Positions 6,998-13,176 of a stretch of DNA of 23,141 nucleotides are shown piece after piece (position 1 is the first letter of the stretch; each line of letters starts with the position of its first letter). The notes under the pieces were generated by a model. That model was not told the DNA's origin. It searched no databases and saw nothing but the letters and a program-made list of their open reading frames with translations. Origin of the DNA: a virus; IMG/VR virus record IMGVR_UViG_3300042453_000418, positions 1 to 23,141 of that record. One strand, given 5' to 3'. The position numbers were made by a program, and so were the translations under genes.

Positions 6998-7336
6998 TTA
7001 TTTACGGATAAACTCTGGCCAGACCTTTTTGCCTTTAGAATCCCACCAATCTGGCATCTCACCATTTTCTTCTCCATAAAAGTTCCAAACTTGACGATCG
7101 CCATATTTTTCTACGTGCTTTTCTAGTGCGGCGACGAATTTCTTATCAAAACCAATAGGATTGTCCCAATCTGGATTAAGTAGTGGTTTGACGTTTTTCT
7201 CGAAATCGTCTCTAGGTTCATTAGCTTCTGAAATAACTTCTTCTACGATTGATCTGATGTAATTCTTGAGATCTGAATCATCTGTCGATTCAGAGATAGT
7301 CTTTAGATATGCTTGTTTAAAATTTTCTAGGTTCAT
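6998..7336 (-). CDS. small protein with shared N-terminal segment, candidate internal head protein
   Basis: A 112-residue protein starting MNLENFKQAYLKTISES, then DDSDLKNYIRSIVEEV, followed by its own C-terminal part rich in Trp, Asp and Lys (LNPDWDNPIGFDKKF, YGDRQVWNFYG, MPDWWDSKGKKVWPEF). An AGAGGA ribosome site precedes the ATG. It follows the GIY-YIG gene by 12 bases. The I14-S-E16-S17 site resembles both the T4 gp21 cleavage rule and the probable gp23 cleavage site of this phage. The C-terminal part matches no family I know. If cut after Glu16, a product of 96 residues would remain. Role as packaged head protein is inferred from the N-terminus and late-gene context. Confidence 0.75.
   Translation of the reverse strand: MNLENFKQAYLKTISESTDDSDLKNYIRSIVEEVISEANEPRDDFEKNVKPLLNPDWDNPIGFDKKFVAALEKHVEKYGDRQVWNFYGEENGEMPDWWDSKGKKVWPEFIRK
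7238..7336 (-). repeat. DNA repeat copy 2 encoding the shared N-terminal segment
   Basis: Second copy of the 99-base direct repeat described at 6877-6975; 96 of 99 bases match, with the three differences clustered in the first codons. Diverged relatives lie at the starts of the genes at 6589 and 12990. Confidence 0.9.
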
Positions 7337-7348
7337 ATATCCTCTTAT

Positions 7349-7972
7349 CTATTTAGTTATTTTAGGAATTCTACCAGGAACATAATTCTCAGGAACGTTA
7401 TGTGGTAGAGTCATAATTTGATGCATTGAAATAGGATTATAGAACCATTTCTTTCCATAACAATGATTATTCACACCACTTTGTGCAGCAGACATTTTCT
7501 TCTTGGTTTCTATAGAATGCTTTTCGCCAATACGACATTCAGCAAATGATCGTTTTTGTTCTTCTGATCTTCTATTCACAGCTTCAGATAACTTCTGTTT
7601 AGCTTCTTCAGAATGTTTCTTACCTCTATGGTTTCCTGGTGCTGGTTTACCTTTCTTAGCTATAGACATCTTCTTCTTAGTCTCTTCTGAGTGTGTCTTA
7701 CCACCGTTCGTGAGATTAGTTAGTATTCCAGTTCCTAGATCTTTTCTTCCATATCTGGCGATTTCTTGAATCTCTAAGTCTTTTGCTTGATCTTCAGATA
7801 AATTTTCGTGTAGGAATACGATTTTGGATTTATCTTTTGGTACAGGAATTCTGTGTTTATTAAATGCTCTTTGACCTTTACCATAACCAATATAGTAGGG
7901 AGTTCCTGCGAGAGCAGTTTCGGAATCTTTTGAACGCAAATATGCGTAGACGTAATAAATAGTATTAGACAT
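7349..7972 (-). CDS. GIY-YIG homing endonuclease with NUMOD3 repeats (Seg-like)
   Basis: A 207-residue protein. The GIY-YIG nuclease domain covers about residues 5-90: VYAYLR stands for GIY, PYYIGYGKG for YIG, followed by Arg35, a Glu in LEIQEIARYG (67/70) and Asn in LTNLTNGG. Three NUMOD3-type DNA-binding repeats follow (HSEETKKKMSIAKKGK near 94, HSEEAKQKLSEA near 120, HSIETKKKMSAAQSG near 152), then a WFYNP...VPGRIPKI tail typical of phage GIY-YIG enzymes. Such genes cut DNA lacking them and spread by repair, like segA-segG of T4. It is free-standing: neighbouring gp23 is intact and no intron is seen. It has its own late promoter (8039-8046), a leader hairpin (8009-8026) and an AAGGAA ribosome site. 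Confidence 0.87.
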   Translation of the reverse strand: MSNTIYYVYAYLRSKDSETALAGTPYYIGYGKGQRAFNKHRIPVPKDKSKIVFLHENLSEDQAKDLEIQEIARYGRKDLGTGILTNLTNGGKTHSEETKKKMSIAKKGKPAPGNHRGKKHSEEAKQKLSEAVNRRSEEQKRSFAECRIGEKHSIETKKKMSAAQSGVNNHCYGKKWFYNPISMHQIMTLPHNVPENYVPGRIPKITK

Positions 7973-8008
7973 AAGCTAAGTTCCTTTTAGTTTGTGGTTA
8001 GAGGGTAC

Positions 8009-8026
8009 TAGATGTGTCAACATCTA
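8009..8026 (-). other. leader hairpin upstream of the GIY-YIG gene
   Basis: TAGATGT (8009-8015) and ACATCTA (8020-8026) form a perfect 7-base stem with a 4-base loop. It lies in the expected 5' leader, between the late promoter and the start codon at 7972. It does not cover the ribosome site. It could stabilise the leader or modulate expression. Confidence 0.45.
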
Positions 8027-8038
8027 TTATCCTCATTT

Positions 8039-8046
8039 TATTTATA
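8039..8046 (-). promoter_or_regulatory. T4-type late promoter TATAAATA for the homing endonuclease operon
   Basis: TATTTATA on the plus strand, that is TATAAATA on the minus strand, an exact match to the T4 late promoter read by the gp55 sigma factor with the gp45 clamp. It lies 67 bases before the GIY-YIG start and just downstream of the gp23 terminator, so the four genes 7972-6263 form a separate late operon. Confidence 0.75.
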
Positions 8047-8065
8047 TAAAAGTCAATTTTGAGAC

Positions 8066-8092
8066 AAAAAAAGGGAACCCGAAGGTTCCCTT
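8066..8092 (-). terminator. strong intrinsic terminator after gp23
   Basis: Read on the minus strand, AAGGGAACC pairs with GGTTCCCTT (9 base pairs, 8071-8079 with 8084-8092) around a UUCG tetraloop and runs straight into a T-tract (complement of the A-run 8066-8072). It starts 21 bases after the gp23 stop. All features of a Rho-independent terminator are present. Confidence 0.93.
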
Positions 8093-8113
8093 AATTTATT
8101 GTTAAAAACAATC

Positions 8114-9373
8114 CTATAAGATGTTCTTAATCTTTACGAGTCTATAATAATCGTTGGATGCTGCACCTAGAGTTGCGCCATCGCCAGATAGTGGGTTTGC
8201 GACCATACCGTAGCGGGTCTTGAAACCTATTTTTGGCTGGAATGTATCTGGATCAGTTGCACGAACCATTTGTAGTGGTACGTATGGGCAATAGAATAGA
8301 CCTGCGTCATAAGCATTGGATCCCTTGTATCCAACAACCATAACGTCAGAGAATGTTACGCCAGCGCCAACCGAGAAGTATGGATCAACATAGACCTTGT
8401 ACTTACCGTTTAGAATACCAGCAAATGTATTACCAGTGTCGTCAACGTTTAGGTCGGTTGATAGAGCAGGAGTATAATCTAGCTTGCCAGCCATTGCTAG
8501 AGCAGAAGCAACGTCTGAAGAGCAGATAATGATATTACCCTTTCCTCTACGTGTTGCTCTCGCAATTTGGTTCGCTTCTCTTTCAGCATGGAACATTAGA
8601 CCCTTGAAGCGCTCAACTGACCAACGACCGTCAGAGTCGGTATCTAGGTCGAAGTAACCAGCTGTTGTTGTACCAGAGCTTGCACCAGACTTCGCAATCT
8701 TGTATAGGGTTCTGATAACTTCACGGTTAATTTCAGCCATAATTTCGGTTGAAAGAATGTTTGAGAGCTCAGATTCTGCATCTAGATTGTGCATAGCCTT
8801 TAGGTCTTGTGCCAATTCTAGAGAGTATTCTGCCTTTAACGCACGAGTTTGGGCTGTTACGGTTACCTTCTCGATAGAGAAGCCCATGTTTAGTGGGGAG
8901 AAACCTTCGCCTGATGCTGTGGTCATACCAGTACCGAATGTAGATAATGTATCAGAAGCGGTTCTGAAGATATTATCTTGGTGAGTACCAGTTCCTGCGA
9001 AGTCGGTATCGGCTTCGTTGAATAGTGCTTCGGTTGAAGATAGAGGACCAGTTGCGCCAGAACCATACTTTGACTTCATGGCGAAGATTAGACCTGTTGG
9101 CATGTTCATTGGCTGAACACCACAGATATCATAAGCCATTAGGTTTGGCATGGATCTACGGACTAGAGCAATTAGAATTGGGTCAAACTTATCAACGTTG
9201 CCAGCAACGTTAGCAGGAACACCAGATTCGGTGATTAGCTTTCTTGATTCGGCTTGAGCCTTTTCTTGGTTCTCTAATAGAACCGCAGTAACTTGCTTCT
9301 TGTAAGCGTCTTTGATTGGGGCGACTTCTGGGTGATCCAGAATAGCCTTCCATTTGTTCTGTAGATTAGACAT
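8114..9373 (-). CDS. 23: major capsid protein gp23
   Basis: A 419-residue HK97-fold capsid protein of the T4 gp23 type (T4: 521), followed by a strong terminator and preceded by a perfect late promoter and an AAGGAG ribosome site. The N-terminal delta region (MSNLQNKWKAILDHPEVAPIKDAYKKQVTAVLLENQ) is like that of cyanophage and other T4-like gp23 proteins. The probable gp21 cleavage site is L46-I-T-E49/S50, giving a mature protein of about 370 residues starting SGVPANVAG. Other family segments are LVRRSMPNLMAYDICGVQPMN and, near the end, IGFKTRYGMVANPL. G+C is clearly higher than in neighbouring genes, as expected for the most expressed protein. The short length compared with T4 suggests smaller surface insertions. 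Confidence 0.95.
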   Translation of the reverse strand: MSNLQNKWKAILDHPEVAPIKDAYKKQVTAVLLENQEKAQAESRKLITESGVPANVAGNVDKFDPILIALVRRSMPNLMAYDICGVQPMNMPTGLIFAMKSKYGSGATGPLSSTEALFNEADTDFAGTGTHQDNIFRTASDTLSTFGTGMTTASGEGFSPLNMGFSIEKVTVTAQTRALKAEYSLELAQDLKAMHNLDAESELSNILSTEIMAEINREVIRTLYKIAKSGASSGTTTAGYFDLDTDSDGRWSVERFKGLMFHAEREANQIARATRRGKGNIIICSSDVASALAMAGKLDYTPALSTDLNVDDTGNTFAGILNGKYKVYVDPYFSVGAGVTFSDVMVVGYKGSNAYDAGLFYCPYVPLQMVRATDPDTFQPKIGFKTRYGMVANPLSGDGATLGAASNDYYRLVKIKNIL

Positions 9374-9403
9374 ATTTCTCCTTAAGAAATAAATTTATAT
9401 TAG

Positions 9404-9411
9404 TATTTATA
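9404..9411 (-). promoter_or_regulatory. T4-type late promoter for gp23
   Basis: Exact TATAAATA on the minus strand in the 43-base gap between gp22 and gp23, 31 bases before the gp23 start codon. Gives gp23 an additional transcript of its own, as in T4. Confidence 0.8.
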
Positions 9412-9416
9412 AAAAA

Positions 9417-10682
9417 TTAAAACTTGAGATTCTTAGAAATTGCGTTTGAATAAAGATTCATGATAGGATCATCAGTAATAATTGTGTTATCATCAGAGAT
9501 CTCTACCATTGATTCTTCGGTTAATTTCTTCTTTGACTTAGAAGTATCAAACGCATTCTTGACAATATCTTTTAGTTTTTCTTCATACGAAGACTTAGAT
9601 TCGTAGGTTACAGATTCAACTAACTTTGCGAATCTTTCTTTTTGTGCGAGTGATAGATCCTTAGAAACAGATTCGAAGACAGCTTTCTTTGTAGAGACTT
9701 CAGCTTTATTCTTATAGAGAATAGATCTGTTCATCTCTTCATTCAACTTCTCTTCGAATTGTTGTTTTTGTTTATTGAGTTCTTCAACAAATGATTGCTT
9801 CTCTTCAGAGATTGTTGATTCTAGATCGGAAATCTTAGATATTAGATCCTCAACGACGTTAGTTTCCTCAGGGATAACAATATTATGCTCGACGAACATT
9901 GTCTTTAAACCAGACCAGAAAGATTCCATAATCTCAATCTTTAGACCTTGTTCAACAGCCAATGCATTCTCTTCCAACCAGGATTCGGCAACATAAGTGA
10001 GATACTTATCTACTGATTCGATAACATTTTCGTAAACTTCGATATTCTCTTCTTCAGCAGCAACTTCAGGTTCTGGTTCTGGCGCTTGTTCCATACTCTT
10101 AAGTTCTCTTGCGACCATAGTAGAAATTCTAGGATCATCTGCAATCACTTGCATAATACTCATGACTAGAGATAAGAACGGTTCTGCCATACTATTACCA
10201 GATAAATCTGTAATAGCAGCACGCATAGAATTTAATAATTTTGTTCTTTCAGAGTCTGTAGCTTGTAGTAATCTGACAATATCAATATCAGTTAATAGTG
10301 CTCTGATGTCTTCAGGAGTAAAATCTTTCGCTTCTTGTTCCATTACTTCTTCTTCGTCTTCCATCTCACCTTCAGATTCTAAACGAACGATTTCCTCGTC
10401 CTCTTCTTCGATTCCTGCTGTTTTCATAACACCCTTTGCAATATCATGAGCCTTCTTGATAGTACTTTTCTTTAGTGGCGGTTTGTCGCCACTTGTCTTC
10501 ATTGCAGAAGCCATACCAACAGCATAAGCTTCTGGTGGAGTGTCGACTGGTCCTAACTTAGTTGCTTCTTGTACTTTTTGATTGACTGCTTCATCGAATG
10601 CTGTCTTCAACTTAGCAGCAAAATCTTCCGGAAGATCTATGCCTTCGAAGATTGAATCAAATGGATCTTGATTATTTTCCAT
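9417..10682 (-). CDS. 22: prohead scaffold/core protein gp22
   Basis: A 421-residue acidic, helix-rich protein placed between gp21 and gp23 as in T4. The ATG at 10682 is chosen over the in-frame TTG just before it; AGGAG lies about 9 bases upstream. The C-terminal half (from about residue 220: VDKYLTYVAESWLEENALAVEQGLKIEIMESFWSG in two stretches) matches gp22 scaffolds, then a long coiled coil (about 280-330). The N-terminal half is extra relative to T4 gp22 (269 residues) and contains a very acidic stretch EEEDEEIVRLESEGEMEDEE near residue 95, plus an internal part (FTPEDIRALLTDIDIVRLL). It forms the prohead core, is digested by gp21, and leaves before packaging. A late promoter precedes it. 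Confidence 0.88.
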   Translation of the reverse strand: MENNQDPFDSIFEGIDLPEDFAAKLKTAFDEAVNQKVQEATKLGPVDTPPEAYAVGMASAMKTSGDKPPLKKSTIKKAHDIAKGVMKTAGIEEEDEEIVRLESEGEMEDEEEVMEQEAKDFTPEDIRALLTDIDIVRLLQATDSERTKLLNSMRAAITDLSGNSMAEPFLSLVMSIMQVIADDPRISTMVARELKSMEQAPEPEPEVAAEEENIEVYENVIESVDKYLTYVAESWLEENALAVEQGLKIEIMESFWSGLKTMFVEHNIVIPEETNVVEDLISKISDLESTISEEKQSFVEELNKQKQQFEEKLNEEMNRSILYKNKAEVSTKKAVFESVSKDLSLAQKERFAKLVESVTYESKSSYEEKLKDIVKNAFDTSKSKKKLTEESMVEISDDNTIITDDPIMNLYSNAISKNLKF

Positions 10683-10703
10683 CAATTACTTCTCCTATAC
10701 TCT

Positions 10704-10711
10704 TATTTATA
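10704..10711 (-). promoter_or_regulatory. T4-type late promoter for gp22
   Basis: Exact TATAAATA on the minus strand in the gap between gp21 and gp22, 21 bases before the gp22 ATG. RNA would start only about 10-15 bases before the start codon, leaving room for the ribosome site and little else. Confidence 0.75.
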
Positions 10712-10715
10712 ATTT

Positions 10716-11357
10716 TTACAATCTCGAAAGAAAGTCTTTGAAAATCGCAATCTTTTCTTCTTGTAACCCTTTAGATGTATCTAATCTCTTTTTATAAGAA
10801 TCAATTGTCACTTCTTTCACAATACCATTATTCCAAACCCATTCTTTAGATTCCATAACAGCTTCTACGAATGCTTCATGAGCAGATGGATCAGCAACGA
10901 TATCTGCTGCAGTCATAATCTTGTAATCTGGTTGAACGATTGAGTATTGGCCTTCTTGTTTCAAAGAACCTAATCCTCTAGTGGAAACACCTAACATACA
11001 TCCGCCATCGATAAATGCCTTGACAATTTTCCCATTAGGAGTATTCAAGATCTTCGCTTTACCAATATAATTAGTGCCTTTTTGTTCTAATGTTGTTATA
11101 AGGTGAGATACTCTATCGAGATTAATAGTAGGATTTTCTGGATGACCTAATTCTCCGAACGCTCGATTTTTATTAACATATTCTTCAACATAACGTTCTA
11201 CTTCTGGTCTCATATATTCCATCATATATTTTCTTGAATTTCTATTAGGTTCTTCACACTGAATAAAAATACCTTCAATGAAATAATCTTTCGGCTTACC
11301 TTCAGCAGATTCTGAAACAATTTTAATAACTTCATTTACTTCTGTTAATAGTTTCAT
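10716..11357 (-). CDS. 21: prohead maturation protease gp21
   Basis: A 213-residue serine protease (T4 gp21: 212). The catalytic His lies in FGELGHPENPTINLDRVSH (His72) and the catalytic Ser in LGVSTRGLGS (Ser125), both in the arrangement of T4 gp21 and related herpes-type prohead proteases; an Asp in IVADPSAHEAF follows at the expected distance. The enzyme sits in the core, activates itself, cuts gp22 and small core proteins to peptides and removes the gp23 delta region, with specificity for I/L-x-E. Its own N-terminus (MKLLTEVNEVIKIVSESAEG) has candidate self-cleavage sites (LLTE, IVSE/S). The start ATG overlaps the stop of the upstream basic protein gene, so translation is probably coupled. 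This enzyme is the likely processor of the shared-N-terminus proteins. Confidence 0.93.
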   Translation of the reverse strand: MKLLTEVNEVIKIVSESAEGKPKDYFIEGIFIQCEEPNRNSRKYMMEYMRPEVERYVEEYVNKNRAFGELGHPENPTINLDRVSHLITTLEQKGTNYIGKAKILNTPNGKIVKAFIDGGCMLGVSTRGLGSLKQEGQYSIVQPDYKIMTAADIVADPSAHEAFVEAVMESKEWVWNNGIVKEVTIDSYKKRLDTSKGLQEEKIAIFKDFLSRL

Positions 11358-11623
11358 TTGTATATTCCTGCTCTTTTACCTTTTTTAATTGAGATCTTTC
11401 TTTTCTTGAGAATTGATGATAATTTTGCTGCTCGTTTTCTTGAAGCTTTTCTAGCAGATATCGATCTCTTTCTCTTCTCTGCTGGAGCCATTCTTACTAA
11501 CTTCTTACCAGAAACCCTATAACCAGCCTTCGCAGATTTAATCTTCTTGCGTTGAATCTTTCCACCACGAACCCTATCGTAGCGGATTTTTTGGCCAATC
11601 TTTAAAGTTTTCTCTAAGAGCAT
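11354..11623 (-). CDS. small very basic protein, gp68-like prohead core candidate
   Basis: An 89-residue protein with an extreme excess of Lys and Arg (KIQRKKIKSAKAGYRVSGKK, EKRKRSISARKASRKRAAK). It lies immediately upstream of gp21 with a 4-base overlap, the place of gene 68 in T4, which encodes a minor prohead core protein; T4-like phages of other hosts carry short basic proteins at this spot. The start ATG overlaps the stop of the preceding gene (TAATG). It may bind DNA or neutralise the acidic gp22 core. Identity with gp68 rests on position and charge, not on clear sequence match. Confidence 0.6.
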   Translation of the reverse strand: MLLEKTLKIGQKIRYDRVRGGKIQRKKIKSAKAGYRVSGKKLVRMAPAEKRKRSISARKASRKRAAKLSSILKKRKISIKKGKRAGIYK

Positions 11624-12042
11624 TAAGAATATTGTCCAACCTTGACGAATCCGGATGTTTTTTCTAATTTCATAACAAGAGTGTACGGATCAGTTGTTGT
11701 AGAAGTTAATAGGATAGTCGAATCTGCCCCAGCAGCAACATTAGTAATCTTAGATTGATAATCTTTACTATAATTGATTCCACCATTTCCACTATAGTGA
11801 CCAATTAATTGATCTGTAGATCCATTAAAATGTAATGAGATCTTATTAGTTCCTGTAATAGACCAGTCAAGTTTGTCTACAGATACAATAGCAACTCCGG
11901 TTGATCCAGCAAAACCAGTGGCTCCGATCGGACCTGTTGCGCCGCCTGGGTGTAAAACAAACGCAAGAGTCTCTATCCCCGCCCCGGAAATAGTAACAAC
12001 TGCCGAATTTTCGTCTTGTCTTAAAATAGTAGTAGTTGCCAT
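11623..12042 (-). CDS. virion-associated protein with short collagen-like segment (unknown role)
   Basis: A 139-residue protein. After a beta-rich start (MATTTILRQDENSAVVTISGAG) it has a short Gly-x-y run GGATGPIGATGFAGSTG at about residues 33-49, then a beta-rich C-terminal domain (VDKLDWSITGTNKISLHFNG...TLVMKLEKTSGFVKVG). Collagen-like runs are common in phage structural proteins and usually form trimers; the same Gly-Ala-Thr-Gly pattern occurs in the tail fibre here. It lies between the gp67-like and gp68-like genes, so a head-surface or head-associated role is plausible. I do not recognise a named family. Start has AAGG about 8 bases upstream; the stop overlaps the next gene by one base. 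Confidence 0.65.
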   Translation of the reverse strand: MATTTILRQDENSAVVTISGAGIETLAFVLHPGGATGPIGATGFAGSTGVAIVSVDKLDWSITGTNKISLHFNGSTDQLIGHYSGNGGINYSKDYQSKITNVAAGADSTILLTSTTTDPYTLVMKLEKTSGFVKVGQYS

Positions 12043-12186
12043 TTATTATACCTTAATAGAATTTGGTTTATTATCTTTCGATAGAGAAATAATCTTCTCA
12101 ATAATTTTGTTTTTAAGAGGTATGATCCCACACCTCCTAAACTATCTGTTCAATTTAGCTACAAATGGTCTTTGAAGCTTCCGTTA
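12043..12186 (-). other. 144-base gap with strong SD-like site but no ATG
   Basis: On the minus strand an AGGAGGT element (12132-12138) is followed after 5 bases by ATC, which opens a 26-codon frame (IIPLKNKIIEKIISLSKDNK..., stop TAA 12046-12048) ending right before the next gene. The same SD bases can also pair in a 7-base-pair hairpin (GAGGTGT with ATACCTC). Either a remnant of a small gene that lost its start codon, or a regulatory hairpin. See findings. Confidence 0.4.
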
Positions 12187-12567
12187 TCAATCTTTGTATC
12201 TGTCGGGGTTATTGTTATATAGTTTGTCAGCGTCCCGACTATTTGGATACCCGTCTTTATCAAAACCCTCACCTGGACGATTCCCAGAAGGCATATTATA
12301 GATACCTCTCTTAGGTTTAGTATCGTATCCCTTTAAGAAAGCTTTAATTTCTTTAATTTCTGCATTTGTTTTAGCTGGTTTACCTAATATCTTCTCAAGT
12401 CTATCATGTTCTGCACGGAAGCTAGCTTCGTCATGTTCTGTATCATCATACCGATTATATATTGGATATTGCTGGTGAAACGGCTCTTGAACATCTCTGA
12501 TAGCAGCATGCAATTTTGGATAAAACTTTTTGGATATTACAATGCGGCCTTCAGCTTCTCCAATAAG
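12187..12567 (-). pseudogene. 5'-truncated tandem copy of the 12568-12990 gene
   Basis: Directly after the TAA stop of the upstream gene, and in the same frame, 126 codons stay open: LIGEAEGRIVISKKFYPKLHAAIRDV... This matches the middle of the upstream protein (ISITKRKYPKLHAAIKDL), and the likeness continues to the end (FDKDGYPN here, FDEFGYPD there). The N-terminal segment MNLQNFK... is missing. There is no ATG, GTG or well-placed TTG with a ribosome site; the TTG at 12511-12513 is simply the Leu in PKLHAA. The best reading is a tandem duplication followed by deletion that joined the end of copy 1 to the middle of copy 2. It may be dead, or made as a 267-residue fusion by stop readthrough. 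Confidence 0.7.
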
Positions 12568-12990
12568 TTATTCAAATGGATCTAGCGATTTGAAGGTATC
12601 TGGATAACCAAATTCATCAAAAGCTCTTAGATTTCGTGGATAATCGGATTCGGTTCCAGATCCACGAAAATATGGTTTTGGTTCGAATCGCTTCATGAAT
12701 TTTTTAAGTTCTGCATTTTGTAATCCGTCTTTGGTGCTTAATAACTTCTCAAATTTATCTAGTTCTGCTTCGGTGGCATAACTAGTAAAAATTCGAAAGC
12801 GTCTAGATCCAGGATCAAGATCTTTAATAGCAGCATGCAATTTTGGATATTTTCTTTTGGTTATGGATATTTCATTTTCTTCAACCAAAACTTCTTCGAC
12901 AATTGTTCTGATATAGTTTCTTAGATCTGAATCGTCTGTTGATTCTGTGATTATCTTTGTATATACTTCTTTAAAATTTTGTAGGTTCAT
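12568..12990 (-). CDS. small protein with shared N-terminal segment, candidate internal head protein
   Basis: A 140-residue protein starting MNLQNFKEVYTKIITES, then DDSDLRNYIRTIVEE, the same N-terminal segment as the three proteins at 6263-7336, but located between the gp67-like and gp68-like genes. Here the candidate cleavage site is K-I-I-T-E16/S17, almost the same as the gp23 site K-L-I-T-E/S. The C-terminal part (KYPKLHAAIKDLDPGSRRFRI, ATEAELDKFEKLLSTK, PRNLRAFDEFGYPD) is shared only with the truncated copy next to it. AAGGAG lies about 6 bases before the ATG. Position inside the prohead core gene cluster supports a head role; the exact function is unknown. Confidence 0.75.
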   Translation of the reverse strand: MNLQNFKEVYTKIITESTDDSDLRNYIRTIVEEVLVEENEISITKRKYPKLHAAIKDLDPGSRRFRIFTSYATEAELDKFEKLLSTKDGLQNAELKKFMKRFEPKPYFRGSGTESDYPRNLRAFDEFGYPDTFKSLDPFE

Positions 12991-12999
12991 ACGTTCTCC

Positions 13000-13155
13000 T
13001 TATAACTCTTTTTTAACTTGTTCTCTTTTTTCTTTTAACAAATCGGAAATTTTGTTAGCAATTAGAGAATTGACAATAGGTTTAATTGCTTGTGGATTCC
13101 CTTCTTTTGAATGTTTGATAATTGCTTCGATTTTGGCTCTTTCAGTTTGTGTCAT
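13000..13155 (-). CDS. 67: gp67-like prohead core peptide
   Basis: A 51-residue, highly helical, Lys/Glu-rich protein: MTQTERAKIEAIIKHSKEGN at the start, NSLIANKISDLLKEKREQ towards the end. It lies directly after gp20, the place of gene 67 in T4, whose product is a small prohead core protein needed for correct head shape and later cut by gp21. The pattern of a helix, a glycine turn, then a helix ending in K-x-x-E-R-x-x-V resembles the N-terminal part of gp67 proteins, though T4 gp67 is 80 residues with an acidic tail that is missing here. AGAGGA lies about 6 bases before the ATG and a perfect late promoter lies 14 bases upstream of it. Confidence 0.6.
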   Translation of the reverse strand: MTQTERAKIEAIIKHSKEGNPQAIKPIVNSLIANKISDLLKEKREQVKKEL

Positions 13156-13168
13156 ATAATCCTCTAAT

Positions 13169-13176
13169 TATTTATA
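13169..13176 (-). promoter_or_regulatory. T4-type late promoter before the gp67-like gene
   Basis: Exact TATAAATA on the minus strand, overlapping the gp20 stop codon and 14 bases before the ATG at 13155. It would give the head-core cluster (13155 to about 10716) its own late transcript with a very short leader. Confidence 0.7.

Noticed and set aside
6976-7104. A 43-codon upstream extension of the gene ending at 6628
   Set aside because: It overlaps the end of the neighbouring gene in another frame, and similarity to the sister proteins begins exactly at the ATG at 6975.
8020-8060. Sigma-70 promoter TTGACT...GATAAT on the minus strand before the GIY-YIG gene
   Set aside because: The spacer is about 19 bases and both hexamers are imperfect; the exact late promoter TATAAATA in the same place explains the site better.
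7349-8113. Group I intron in gp23 carrying the GIY-YIG gene
   Set aside because: gp23 is complete from start to stop and followed by a terminator; the endonuclease gene is outside it with its own promoter.
12511-12513. TTG start for a 108-residue protein at 12187-12513
   Set aside because: The TTG is the Leu codon of a conserved PKLHAA segment, there is no ribosome site, and homology continues upstream to the TAA at 12568.
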